Part shown: positions 29,191 through 41,200 of the stretch, piece by piece
Layout of the letters: each line of letters starts with the position of its first letter
Position numbering within the stretch: the stretch's first letter is position 1
Assembly (NCBI RefSeq): GCF_027244095.1
Contig: NC_069661.1
Location: 185,770,501 to 185,834,500, forward strand
Length of the DNA stretch: 64,000 nucleotides
Direction: 5' to 3'
Source of the DNA: Hemicordylus capensis
Taxonomy: Eukaryota; Chordata; Lepidosauria; Squamata; Cordylidae
The notes under the pieces: model-generated
Told to the model about the DNA's origin: nothing
What the model saw: only the letters and a program-made list of their open reading frames with translations
Databases searched by the model: none
Position numbers and translations under genes: made by a program

Positions 29191-29754
29191 AAGTGTGGCA
29201 GGGAACAGAAGAATCAGTCAAGGCTCTAACCAAACTATGCCAGCAAATTTGGAGAACGACACAGTGGGCAACAGATTGGAAGAGGTCAGTCTACATACCC
29301 ATACCAAAGAGAGGAGACTTAACAGATTGCCCAAACCATCACACAATATCCTTAATTTCACATGCTAGCAAAATAATGCTCAGGATCATCCAATGCAGAT
29401 TACAGCCCTACGAGGAAAGGGAAATTTTCTGGTTTCAGAAAAGGCTGAGGAACAAGAGACATTATTGCACGCTGGATAATTGAGAAAGCCAAAGAATACC
29501 AAAAAGAAGTCAATATGTGCTTTATTGACTACAGAAAAGCCTTTGATTACATCGACCATGTCAAGTTGTGGAATACCCTTAGGAAAATGGGCGTCCCAGA
29601 ACATCTCATTGTTCTCATGAGAAACCTATACACAGGACAGGAAGCCACAGTCCAGATGGAACATGGTGAAACAGACTGGTTCCAGTTCGGCAAAGGAGTA
29701 AGACAAGGCTGTATACTTTCTCCTTATTTATTCCACTTATATGCTAAACATATA

Positions 29755-29994
29755 CAGTAGTCCCTCAACTTACGTAATTAATCCGTTCCGAACACACGTT
29801 CGGAGGTCGAAATTTTCGTAAGTCGAAGAGCGCACCACGGAGGTCTGGAAACATTCGTAAGTCGAGGAAACCGCATCTAAAAATTCGTAGGTCGAGTAAG
29901 CTGAATCTAAACCGGCAACTACTTCCGGTCTTTTTTGTCGCTTGTAACTCGAAAACATCGGATGTCGAGTAGTTCGTAGGTCGAGGGACCACTG
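29755..29994 (-). mobile_element. Mariner-like MITE inserted in BovB
   Basis: The reverse-orientation partner of 21596-21835, also 240 bp. Ends CAGTAGTCCCTCAACTTACG and GTAGGTCGAGGGACCACTG, with TA at 29753-29754 and 29995-29996. BovB reads AKHI before it and LREAGLEEDEH after it, so the target site is exact. Confidence 0.88.
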
Positions 29995-30852
29995 TACTGA
30001 GAGAAGCTGGATTGGAAGAAGATGAACATGGTTTTAAAGTTGACGGAAGAAACATCAGTAACTTGTGCTATGCTGACACCACTCTGATAGCTGAGAATGC
30101 AGATGATCTGCAAGCTCTAGTAGTGAAAGTCAAGGAACATGGTGAGAAAATGGGACAACTAAATGTAAAGAAGACTAAACTAATGACAATGGGTACAGCA
30201 ACCAGCCTCAGAATTGATAATGAAGATATTGAAGTGGTTGATAGCTTCTGCCTTTTAGGATCAACCATCAACAGCAAAGGATCCAGTAGTCAAGAAATAC
30301 ACCTCAGACTAGCGCTTGGTAGGGTTGCAATGAAGGCCTTGGAAACGATATTTAGATGCTGTGACGTGTCTATACTGATTAGAATCGTTTGGACAATGGT
30401 TTTCCCCGTGACATTCTATGGATGCAAAAGCTTGACTTTGAAAAAGCAAGATAGAAAAAGTGTTGAAGCTTTTGAACTTTGGTGCTGGAGAAGACTTTTG
30501 AGGTCTTCTCCAGCACCTTCTCCAGCAAAAGACTTTTCATGGACAGCCAGAAAAACAAAAAAATGGATCAAAGAACAAATCACTCCAGAATTTCCACTCA
30601 AGGCATAAATGACCAGACTCGAACTACCATACTTCAGACACATTATGCGAAAATCCAGCTCCCTTGAGAAGTCCATAATGCTGGGCAAAGTTGAAGGAAA
30701 GAGAAGAGGATGACCAGCAGCAAGGTGGATTATGACAGCAATGAATACACCACTAAGAGATCTTAAAGGCCAAGTTGAAGACAGATCATCCTGGAGATAA
30801 TCTATCCATGTGGTCACTAAGAGTTGATGGCACTTAATCAATCAATCAAGGA

Positions 30853-32560
30853 TAAGGAGAGTCCCAGAGGAGTGCGGTGGTTATCATACAACCTCGTCCT
30901 TCCGTTAGTGGCGATGGTGCCCTCATGGCTCAGGAGCAACTGAGGGATCTCTTTCCTCAGGGGTGGAACTAGGAGCCAGCAGTGGAGAACCGAAGGCAGC
31001 TCAGGGGTTAGTCAGAAGGGGTAAATCCAAAAGGTGTCTTTTTGTGTAGCCAACTTATCATAGCAGCGAGGCATGCTGGGCAGATTGGACCAGCAAGGAA
31101 GGCTGATCTGGAGGCCAAGAATGAGAATGGCACAAAGAGCAAGACACAGCCTGGTGTTATGGATGGTGTCAAGTCTATCGCCCAAACTGTGGGTGACTCC
31201 AAGGTATAGAGACAAAATGAAACACATTGGTTGATGAAACCAGGGCCAGTTATAACCCAAAATGTGCCCTGAGGTGAAATACCAGCTGCTTTTCCTTCCT
31301 GAAAAGCAAAATTCTGGTGGTTCTCAAAAGGATCCAGTGTCTTTGTTCGGTGTTCTGAAGTATAACACAATGGTATGAATGGTCAAGAACCTGTATGTAA
31401 ATGGACTGAACAGACGTGCAAGGACAGTATCTGTCAGGTCGGAAGGATCTGGTAAACTAATCAGTAATTTCAGTGAGCACATCTCCTGAGTTCCTGTTGC
31501 CCACTTAGCTCTTTGGTGATGGGGAAGGGGGTAGCATTCACAGTGCCTTATCTGCTTTCCTGCTGAGTGTTAGCTTGTTTGAGGCAACCACAGAGGAGGG
31601 GAGAGTAAAAAAGGATCAATCTTTGGACAGAGAGATCTTGAAGTGAAGTGAACTTTAAAGCTAACTCCGGGTCTGCTTAGACATTCCGAACATAGGGAAA
31701 GGCATGAGGCTAATTCCCTTTCAATTCACTTGGTAGCTGGTGAACCTGGGCAGTGATCGTCCCACTGCCTGCTAAGTGACCTGTCCCCATATGCCAACAA
31801 ACGGGGATCCCATGCAGCTCTTGAGCATGTTAAGAGTGGGAACTACAAGCCTGTAGTCCCAGACTCAAGCAGAGAGGCTTCTGGGAGCGCAAAAAATAGC
31901 AGTGCTGGCAACACGGGTCATCAGCAAAATGTCTTGGACCACCCATGAGGAACTGAGTTCAGGATAAGCTCATGTGAACTTTCATCATGAATTGCTTTAT
32001 CATCCCTGTACCTTTTTGAGCGAGGCTGTTCTTCACATGTGTCATTTTACATGTTCCATTTTTTGCACGAACTATAAAAATATTTGGGATTGTTAAAAAG
32101 CCAGTAGAAGAGTGGATAATTCTGCTCAAGAATAGCAGTACAGGGATCCTACTCTATGTTTCTGTAGATTTGGTTCCTGAAGCAAGGTGGGGGCACCTAG
32201 TTTAGTTATTCCAAAGTGTGAGGAAATCACTCCGCTTCTGTTCGGGGACACTTTTCTATCTGTGAAGTCCCAGGCCATGCGAATGCAGCTAGTGATCTGG
32301 TGATCCCTCAAGTGGGGTGGGGATGGCTGTAATTATTCACTGGGTAGAGAGAGGCTGGTATATCCAAAACTGTGGCAGTCCAGTCCAGTCCCTTGGTGGG
32401 GCACTCCCCACCCCCATCTGTGGGCAGGTGCTCAGCATTCTCAGACTGTATTACAAAGACAATGGAGGTGACACTCATGCATTCTTAGACAATGCCAGCA
32501 AGCCAGGCAGTTCTGGTAGGAGCATTCCTTGTTCAGGTTGGGGGAAGCAGCAGTGAACGG
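30853..32560. other. Intergenic stretch with no assigned feature
   Basis: No gene or known repeat was recognised. Open frames are at most 120 codons without familiar motifs. Confidence 0.4.
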
Positions 32561-32565
32561 TGGGT

Positions 32566-33230
32566 TTATTTATTTATTTAACATTTTTATACCACCCAAA
32601 ACTTACGTCTCTGGGCGGTTTACAACAAAAACAAAGTTAAAACATTTGTTTAAACAGATAAATGACAAAGAAATTAAAACATTGGTTAAAATAAATGACA
32701 ACAAAAAGTTAACACATTACAATTAAAAACCTTAAAACAATATTTTAAAATGAAGTTAAAACTATTAAAATGGTATTTAACTAAAAGCCTGGGTGAACAG
32801 ATGTGTCTTTAAAGATTTTTTTTAAAAACTGTCAGAGGTGGGGAAGTTCTTATTTCAGCAGGGAGCGCGTTCGAAAGCATCGGGGCAGCAACTGAGAAGG
32901 CCCGTCGTCAAGTAGCCACCAGACGAGCTGGTGGCAACAGCAGACGGACCTCTCCTGATGATCTCAATAGGCGATGGAGTTCATGCCAAAGAAGACATTC
33001 TCTTCAGAAGACCCAGGGCCCAAGCCATTGAGGGCTTTATATGGCATCTGTGGCAGAGGAAGCCCAGCATTTGCTGCCCGCTGCACCTCTTCCCACACCA
33101 GCATCAGAGGCAGCCTCATCCTGCCTCATGGAAGGGTCCCACTGGTCCAAAAGCATGCACAGTGGCATCTGGTGTGCCACTGTGTGAAACAGGATGCTGG
33201 ACTAGACAGGCCTTGGGCCCAATGTAAAAA
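32566..33230 (-). mobile_element. L2-like 3' end and CR1-like tail fragment
   Basis: 32566-33060 on the minus strand is an L2-type 3' region ending AAACCGCCCAGAGACGTAAG then TTTTGGGTGGTATAAAAATG. At 33160-33225 a plus-strand CR1-like tail (CAGTGGCATCTGGTG, AACAGGATGCTGGACTAG) follows. Confidence 0.6.
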
Positions 33231-34265
33231 TGCACAGAAGAGTTGAAATGGTGCACACTATCTGCACCAACAACTGACAGAGCACATGCATGCCAACTGA
33301 AGACTCACCGACTCTAACCTTCACCAACCACCACTTGACTTTGCCTCCCCCCAGCCAATAAACTTTTCCTGTGGATGCCCTAGGATGGCAGCTCCTAACA
33401 CAGCACTCACAACACTGGAGGAAGGAGAAGTGCCAGGTAGAAGAACAAACTAGTGTAGGTCTTTTGTTTTGCTGTCACAATACAGAACACCAACAACAGC
33501 TGGTTTTTGTATTTTTCACAGCACAAAACATTTGACACTGTGCCACAGTTTGGGGCTGCACCACACACTGTTTCCACTAAATCCTGGTTTACTCTCTGGA
33601 TTAGAAGGATCATAAAAATCAGCATAGTAACAGTGGGGCTTTCAGATGTCAAGCAAGATACATTAAACATCTAATAAATGAAAAAAACTCTGGAAGTATC
33701 CCTAGTAACATTTGCTCCAGCCTCACATTACATCGTTTTCCAGCTGGAGCCTCAAGACCCAATGTTATAAATGTTTGAGGCTTCAGTCCTATGCAAATTG
33801 GCAGAGTGCAAAAACCAATCTAAATCAGTGGGCCTTCTTCCAAACAAACATGAGTAGGTTTGGGCTGCACCATTACAGTTTTTCCTTAAGGAAACGCTGA
33901 GGACAGTAGGTTTAATCGAGTACTTTGAAATGTGTTAGATGTGTCCCACTAGAGAACTACAATTCCCAGCATCCCTTTAGAGAAACTATAATAGTGTCAG
34001 TGATCAGATCACACACGGCCACATGAAATTAAGGGAACTAAACTGGTTCAAGCGGAAGAAAGCCATCTTAAATGGCTTGTAGATCTCCCATTAAAGGCCA
34101 AAATGATCATGGAGCCCATTGGGTGATCTGCCAATGTGACAACCTCATATCTATTCAGTGCAGAAATAGAAACAATGTAATGAATACCCAGTGACTGAAG
34201 TAGCAGTAAGGGTCCCAGCATGTTCTGCACTCTGCAGATAGCATGCTTCGTGGCCTGCATTAATT

Positions 34266-34960
34266 AGGGTTGCCAACATTAGTAAGTAAATTGTGCCATC
34301 AAGTCATCATGTCGGCCAAAATCAGGACACAAGGGGGTGGAGTTGGGGGGGGGAGGGGAGTCTTGGGGGCAGGAAACCTAGGAACAGGACTTGGCTGCAG
34401 GTGGCAAGGGTGCACACTTATCGGTGGTCACGGCAGGCTGCTGCTGCACGGCAACATCGCAGCGAGGATGGCAGTGAAAGCTCCACGCCCACCTCCCAAA
34501 CTATGGCAGGTGAGGGTTGTGGCAGGTAGGGGGTGGGTGAGCATGTGTGCTGGACACAGGTGGAGAAACAGTGGCGAAGAAGCTCATCCCTTGGCCCATC
34601 TTCCTCCCAAATGAGGCAGATAAGGCTGATTTCAGGCCACTGCACACATGTGTTTGTGCGCAGGGGCCTAAAATCGGCCCCATCTGCCACATTTGGGAAG
34701 AAGGGGGGCACGAGCAAGGAGATCCTCCGCCACTGTCTCTCAGCCTGCTTCCAAAGCACTCACTCACCTGCCGCGATCTCACCTGCCATGGTTTGGGAGG
34801 TGGGTGCAGATCTGCCACTGCACAGCAGCAGCATTAAAAGTAAAACAACAATGTAAAATTATAAAGTCAAAATGCCAAAAAAATTGAGTCCTGAATGGGA
34901 TGAGCATTTTCCTCCAGGAAATAGGGACATCCCATGCAATGTGTGATAGTTGGCAAACCT
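34266..34960. mobile_element. Foldback element with AGGGTTGCCAAC ends
   Basis: Ends AGGGTTGCCAACATT and TAGTTGGCAAACCT are inverted. Inside, about 34495-34645 and 34660-34805 are imperfect inverted copies (CCCAAACTATGGCAGGTGAG against CACCTGCCATGGTTTGGGAG). Non-coding. Confidence 0.6.
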
Positions 34961-37138
34961 AGTATTAGTTCTCGCTGATTGGAAGGTAAGTGTAAGAAAA
35001 GCCTGTGTCTGAGATCCTGACTTTCCTTGTAGTGTGGTATTATGGGGGAAATCCTATGCTTAGTTGAGGAGGGGTTGTTAAGAGTTCTGGTGGGAGCTGT
35101 AATCTACTGCAGCAGTTTCCTGGGAGAACTGACTGAAGAAAGTGGGAGACATGGTGACTTCCTCAGGCATGCTGAATCCTTATGAGACTCTGGTTGCTAG
35201 CCCCCACAAACTGCAGCTGGTGGCCTTTCCTGGCATCCTCTGCCTCGTCCCCATCTTGTCCTTAGGGGAAAGTGTAACCCCTCCTTGATAGACTAGCTGG
35301 GAAGGGTTAGGGAAGGTTAACCAAAAGAGTTAGGGGCTAGTTGGTCAAGTGGAGTTTTCAGTGTGGCTCCACTAATAGGTAATAATAGGGATTTCTTCTA
35401 AATTTCATATAATATTTTTTGTAGTATTACCCTATTAAGCAGTTCACCATTAGGTAGTTTTGTGATTGTTTTGGTCTTACCTGAAGTAGTTTAAAAACCT
35501 GTTTAAAGATTCAGATTTCCCTGGCAAAGCAAAAACTCTTTCCCAATGGCTGAGACAATTATGGCATCAGCAATGTTCAGCCTCCCTGATCTCTCCTGCA
35601 GTGTTTAAATAGGACTGACTGTGTTCCGGGCCAGCCTTGTTTGTGACTTGTTTTGCACTGTCTCATTAAAATGGCCAAAAAAAAAAAAAAAAAGATTCTT
35701 CAAAGGATATTCAGGAAATCTATCATTTGTAAATTACTAGCACATTTCATCACTGGCAATAAAGATTACATAGGTGTAGAGATGAGAGGAGTGAAGACCA
35801 CAAGCTTAGTATTAGAGTTACTTTTAAAACTCAAGGATTCCTTCCCCTAAAAACAATAATTATCTTATATAACATGCCAGTGCACAACTTTGGCCCTCCA
35901 GCTCATGTTTGACTACAACTACCATCATCCTCCAGCCATAGTGGCCAACAGTCAGAGATGATGAAATTTGTAGTTCAACAACAGCTGGAGAGCCGAAGTT
36001 GTGCAATCCTATGCTAGTGCATCCTTCTGCAAGTGCATAGTTAGTCAAGAGTCAGCAAGTAGAAACATATGTGCCAATCGGGAACTATATCATCATATAT
36101 AACAAAAAAAAAACACAACAACATTGAATTGTTATTGCAATAATACAACTCAGCAAGGATTAAAATGGTGTGTAGAGGAGCTTCAGGACAATGCTGGAGT
36201 TGCAATACACTGAATGCAGGATTTTTTGCAGTTCTGGTCATGAGCAGGGATGTGCATGGAACTGGCATCAACTTCTGACAACCCTACTGACAAAAATAAT
36301 ATTACTTTTAATTTTAAAATAAAGAATATTTTGCAGTATAGAGAGGCTTTATGCCAGATAATAATAATTATTATTTTTTTACCAAAAAAGGCTCTGAATG
36401 ACTTATTCTATGGTCTTCCAAAAACAGAAGAGTAAAAAATTATAAGGCTTACCTCTGAAGGAAACCCCTATTAAAGACCATTTCCTTTGAACATTTTGCA
36501 GCCCTCCTCCAAAAGAAAGCAGAGGGATCTCAGATTCACAGATCCTAGTTTAATGAACTGCTACTACTAGTACAGAGGTTGCAGAATGACAGACCTGTTT
36601 ATTTTCTTTAACATTATGCTCTCCCACAAAAGCAAGCAGATCCCAGACTGGCACACCCCCCCCCCCCCCATTTATTGCCTTTGAACAATAGATTACTCAA
36701 AGTAATTTACTACTTTTTGTAAAGGTCAATGGGGTTGCCAGATGCACAGACCTTCGTTGGACTGCTTTTTGCAGCCAGTTTTTTTTTAAAAAGTTCAAAG
36801 TCACCCCAGCTTCCAAGACCCCAGCTTTTGTAGACCACTTTTGAGAACTTTGGCTGAAAAGAAGTATGTAAGTATTTGTAGCAGTTTTCTAGTCCCAGCT
36901 CCCAACAAGAGTAGAGAGAAGTCCCAGATTCACAGACCCCTACTTTGATGAACTGCTTTTCGTATTCAAAGAAGTTCACTGCTTCCCCTAAACCAAAGAG
37001 ATGTCAAAAACCCACTTTGTTCCCTTTTATGGAAGTCCAAAGAGGGTCTTGATTCACAGACCCAGCTTTGCTGCACTGCTTGTGCCCCCAAAGCAAAGAA
37101 ATCCCAGTTTTACAGACCCAGTATTGTGCCCTTGGATT

Positions 37139-37623
37139 AGGGTTGCCAAATGTCTCTCATTATGCATGATATCCCTCATTTCAGGAATGAAATGTTGGTC
37201 CCTAGATGGACAACATTTGTCCCACATTCAGGGTGGATTTGATTTAAATCAAACTGATTTAAATCACGATTTAAATCAATAGCAGGGTGGATAAAAATTT
37301 AAAAAAATCTGATTTAAATCAAAAAAATCTGATTTAAATAAAAAAATTGGATTTTTTAAATCTAAATCGGATTTTTTTTATTTAAATCAGATTTTTTTTA
37401 TTTTTATCCACCCTGCTAGTGATTTAAATCGTGATTTAAATCAGTTTGATTTAAATCAAATCCACCCTGCCCACATTTATTCAATAGCATTTAATTCAAT
37501 AGCATTTAATTCAATAACATATACATCGATGATACTCAGGCTCTTGATTACCACAGCATACAACTCCCAGCAACCCCCACAAACTCATGTCCCTCATTCT
37601 GGCAATAAAATGTTGGCAACCCT
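37139..37623. mobile_element. Element with AGGGTTGCCAA ends, host of a hAT MITE
   Basis: Starts AGGGTTGCCAAATGTC and ends ATGTTGGCAACCCT. TCTCTCAT/CCCTCATT motifs appear on both sides. The hAT MITE 37229-37469 splits it. Confidence 0.55.
37229..37469. mobile_element. Palindromic hAT-like MITE, 241 bp, perfect 8-bp TSD
   Basis: CAGGGTGGATTTGATTTAAA at one end and its complement at the other, almost entirely built from GATTTAAATC repeats. Identical CCCACATT flanks it at 37221-37228 and 37470-37477. Confidence 0.88.
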
Positions 37624-37799
37624 ACAAGTTGGATAAGCTACAGTTGTATTGCAGCCCACAAAGAAAAGAAATCCCAGATTCAGACCCCGACTTTGTTCCC
37701 TTTGCCAAACTACTTTTGCACCCTGCCAAATACAAGCAAAAAGCTGACACAACCCCACTCGTTCTGTTCACGGTACCAAGGACAACCCACCATACCCCT

Positions 37800-38218
37800 G
37801 CCCGCCTTCTTGTCCCGGTTATAATAGCACTGCGCACGTGGCTGCTGTCCCCCACTCGCGAGACATCCGGGTTCTGAGCAGATTCCACTCCCCAGTCGCG
37901 TCATCTTGGCAGCGCGGGAAGGGGGCGCAAGGGCTGCATTTCCGCTGGGCAGGAAAAGGAAGAGGAAGTGGTAGCTGGCCACGGAGAGTCCGGGTGCGCT
38001 CCATTTTCATCCTTCCCCAACCCAAGTCGCGTTGCGGCAGCGCGTACAGGCGGTAGAGGAGCCGCGCTGCTGCTGGGGAGGAGGAAGAGGAAGCAGTAGC
38101 TGGCGGCCCAGAAAACTTACTCGACTAGTGTGCGCGCTGCAGTGTAGGGCACCGGCAGTCGTCTCTGTTAAATGGTTTCTTGCGCCTAGCCTTGTTCCAG
38201 CTCGCCTGTAGTGGCCAG
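37800..38218 (+). promoter_or_regulatory. XPOT: XPOT CpG-island promoter and non-coding exon 1
   Basis: A CpG-rich block contrasts with AT-rich flanks and ends at a consensus donor (ggcCAG|gtgagtgg). The next exon opens at 44735 just before the XPOT ATG, so this is the best candidate for the first exon. No TATA box was seen. A transcript is needed to fix the start. Confidence 0.65.
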
Positions 38219-41200
38219 GTGAGTGGTTAAAGTCAAGACTCATAAGTCTTGTGTGTAACTTTAGTTTATTTGCCTGGCAGCTTTAATGAGATATTTGACT
38301 TGTTTGCACAAAATCGCGGTCCTGAATTCAAATGGCTGTTTCTGAGTTCGTCTAACATGAATGCTTTTGTCCTTGAGGAAAGAGGAAAGGCTAGGCTCTC
38401 TTGGGGATCGATTGAATAAAGATCTTTCTCTCTAATAAACAACCCTAATAATTCCAAGGCTTTACACTCTTTTCTTTGTAAGCAGCCTTCTGATAGTAAT
38501 TAGTGAAGTTCTCTTTCTTTCAAATCTGGAATAAAACATGAAATACAATTACATATTATGCAAATTCCTGTATGCTGCAAGAGTTTTCAGTCCAGCGTCA
38601 TGTTGTCAAGCATGAAGAGCTGCAGGAGGAGAGTAATCTGCAAGTATCTGGTTCTTACCCACACTGCTTGAATTTGCTTGGCTTACCCAAGGCAATAAAA
38701 AAGTGCTTGTCATTGTAGACTTCTGTGACAGCCCAGGCAGGTTTTGATTTGCAACTAGAATGCTGGAAAAGCAACATCTGGTCTTACTTGCTCACTCCTT
38801 ATTTTGCTAGCTTAGAATGATATTGACATTCAAGCTAAAATATTGGAATATGATTTCAGGAGACAAAAATACACTTTGCTTGTAACTAATGTTTATATTA
38901 TCTTATTAAAAGAACTCTCAAAATTTAATCATCGCTCATGCTCTCAACTCTCTGGGACTAAAATAAAATCTTTTTCTTTTTATAGAAAAATGGCCAGTGA
39001 AATTAGCTCTTATCATCATTTCTAAAAGTGTTGAGCCGTTCAGCTATCACTGCTAGATGAATAATCATTCTGTGCTAACTAATCAGTTGTCTTATGATGG
39101 AACGCGACCCAGAGAAAAATAGGCTTGAAATCAATAGGATATAGGTATTTTCAGTACAAACATTTGGATGTATATGCCAATAATTAGCATATACTGTGGT
39201 ATTTCCCATACAAAAAGTATGCTGCCCTGTATACACGTGATGGGTAGGGAGGATATAGGAAGTTTTGCAGCATGGGAAATGTTCTGAACTGGCCAGAATT
39301 TTTAAAATCTTCAATACAGGACAGTAAGAGTGTATCATTGCCAAAGAAATATAAACATTACTGAAAGGTTCATAAAATCCTTACAAGGGATATAGGCATA
39401 CTCATAAATGCTGTAAGCTTAGAAATACAAACCTGTTTGGAGACTGACAGTATCTATATTACAATGATATTAATGGATTGAAGAATAGAAATTTCAAAGA
39501 GATAAATAAGTGATTTTATCTTGGAAGTTTTTGAACAGTTGTACAAGAAACTATTGAAAGAGCAAAACTCTGAAAAACCGGATTTCTTTGTTACATTTCA
39601 AACAAAATTGGACAAAAATATTTTGCACATATTGGCAATTAGACCTTTTTTTAAAAAACCACTTTTTTATTTTTCTCCTCAGAAGTGGCCAAAGCAGTTT
39701 ACAATGTTTTTAAATAATCACCAAAGATAAGCATTAGAACAGCAACAGAAAAAACTCATATAAGTGAAGTCATAAGAACAACCCTGCTGGATCAGGCCCA
39801 AGGCCTTTCTAGTCCAGCATCCTGTTTCACACAGTGGCCCACCAGATGCTTCTGGGGAGCCCACAGACAAGAGATTAGAGCATGCCCTCTCTCTTACTGT
39901 TGCTCCCCTGCAATTGGTATTGAGAGGCATCATGCCTCTGAGTCTGGACGTGGCCCATAGCCACCAGACTAGTAACCATTGAAAGGACTGTTCTCCATGA
40001 ATTTGTCTAAGCCCCTTTTAAAGCCATCCAAGATAGTGGCCACCACCACCACCGCATCCCATGGCAAAGAATTCCATAGATTAATTATGCACTGAGTGAA
40101 AAAGTACTTCTCCTTGTCAGTCCTAAATTTCCTGACCTTCATTTTCATGGGATGACCCCTGGTTCTAGTGTTGTGAGACAGGGAGAAACATTTCTCTCTG
40201 TCCACTCTCCCTCCGCTCCATGAATAATTTTATACACCTTAGACACTTTTCCAAACTAAAGAGCCTCAGATGCTGCTAGCCTCATAAGAAGATGCTCCAG
40301 GCATCTTGGTCGCCCTCTTCTGCACCTTTTCCTGTTCTACAGTATCTTTCTTAAGATATGGTGACCAGAAATGTATGCAGTACTCCAGATGTGGCAGCAC
40401 CATTGATTTGTATAAGGGCATTGTAATATTAGCATTATTTTCAATCCCCTTCCTAAGGATCCCTAGCATGGAATTTGCCATTTTCTCAGCTGCTGTGCAC
40501 TGACACTTCCAACAAGCTGTCCACCATGACCCCAAGATCTCTCTCCTGGTTGGGTTGGGGTTTTTGCCCCAAAATCCATCGCTTGCTTACATTGAACCAC
40601 ATTTGCTATTTTGTCACCCACTCATGCGGTTTGGAGGAGCTCCTCACAATCCATTTTGGATTTCACTATCCTAAATAGTTTAGTATCTTCTGCAAATGTG
40701 GCCACGTCACTGCTTACTGCAACTTCTAGTCATTGGAGAAGGCCTACTGAATCAAAAATGTCTTCAGTTGACACCAGACATCCTGAGAGAAGGCCACTCT
40801 TTCTCCTGAGGAAGGCAGATCCACAGAGTGGGTGCAACAACACAGAAGGCCTTCACAGTCACTGACAGCCAAGCCTCTAAAGGCAAGGAGATGTGCAAAA
40901 GGGCCTTTTCATTTTTTTCATTGATCTGTGTTTTTGTGCAGCCAAACAGAGCTAATACATTTGAACATATTTTGTTTCATAACAAAATAAAACCTAGCTC
41001 AGTACTGTCACAGACTGGCAGCGGCTTCTCCAAGGTTGCAGGCAGGAATCTCTCTCAGCCCTATGTGCAAAAAGACAAGAGTATCTCTTCTAAACAGCAA
41101 TGGGACAAATTGTGGAAATGGACGTTGAACGTAACTCCCCACCCCCGATTACCTGATGTGCCTTGAAATCCCCCACCCCCGAGTTACAGTACTACCTGCT

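Larger units (their letters stand above)
28880..30852 (+). mobile_element. BovB/RTE LINE, 3' part, with two insertions
   Basis: Translated pieces match BovB reverse transcriptase: QKATGIDGIATEMY, TKLCQQIWRTTQWATDWKRS, CFIDYRKAFDYIDHVKLW, GKGVRQGCILSPYLF, NISNLCYADTTLIAENAD (the catalytic YADD reads YADT) and EAFELWCWRRLLR. The 3' end has an ATCAATCAATCA repeat. A LINE/SINE tail (29066-29190) and a mariner MITE (29755-29994) interrupt it, and stops are present at 28968 and elsewhere, so it is inactive. It is the likely partner of Sauria SINEs. Confidence 0.85.
36500..37750. repeat. Degenerate dispersed/tandem units upstream of XPOT
   Basis: A unit like AATCCCAGATTCACAGACCC then TACTTTGATGAACTGCTTTT recurs with drift at about 36530, 36740, 36930, 37055, 37105 and 37670. 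The cluster is interrupted by the elements at 37139-37623. Family unknown. Confidence 0.55.

Noticed and set aside
35672-35692. A-run as the tail of a processed gene copy
   Set aside because: No upstream sequence recognisable as a gene was found and no target duplication was clear.
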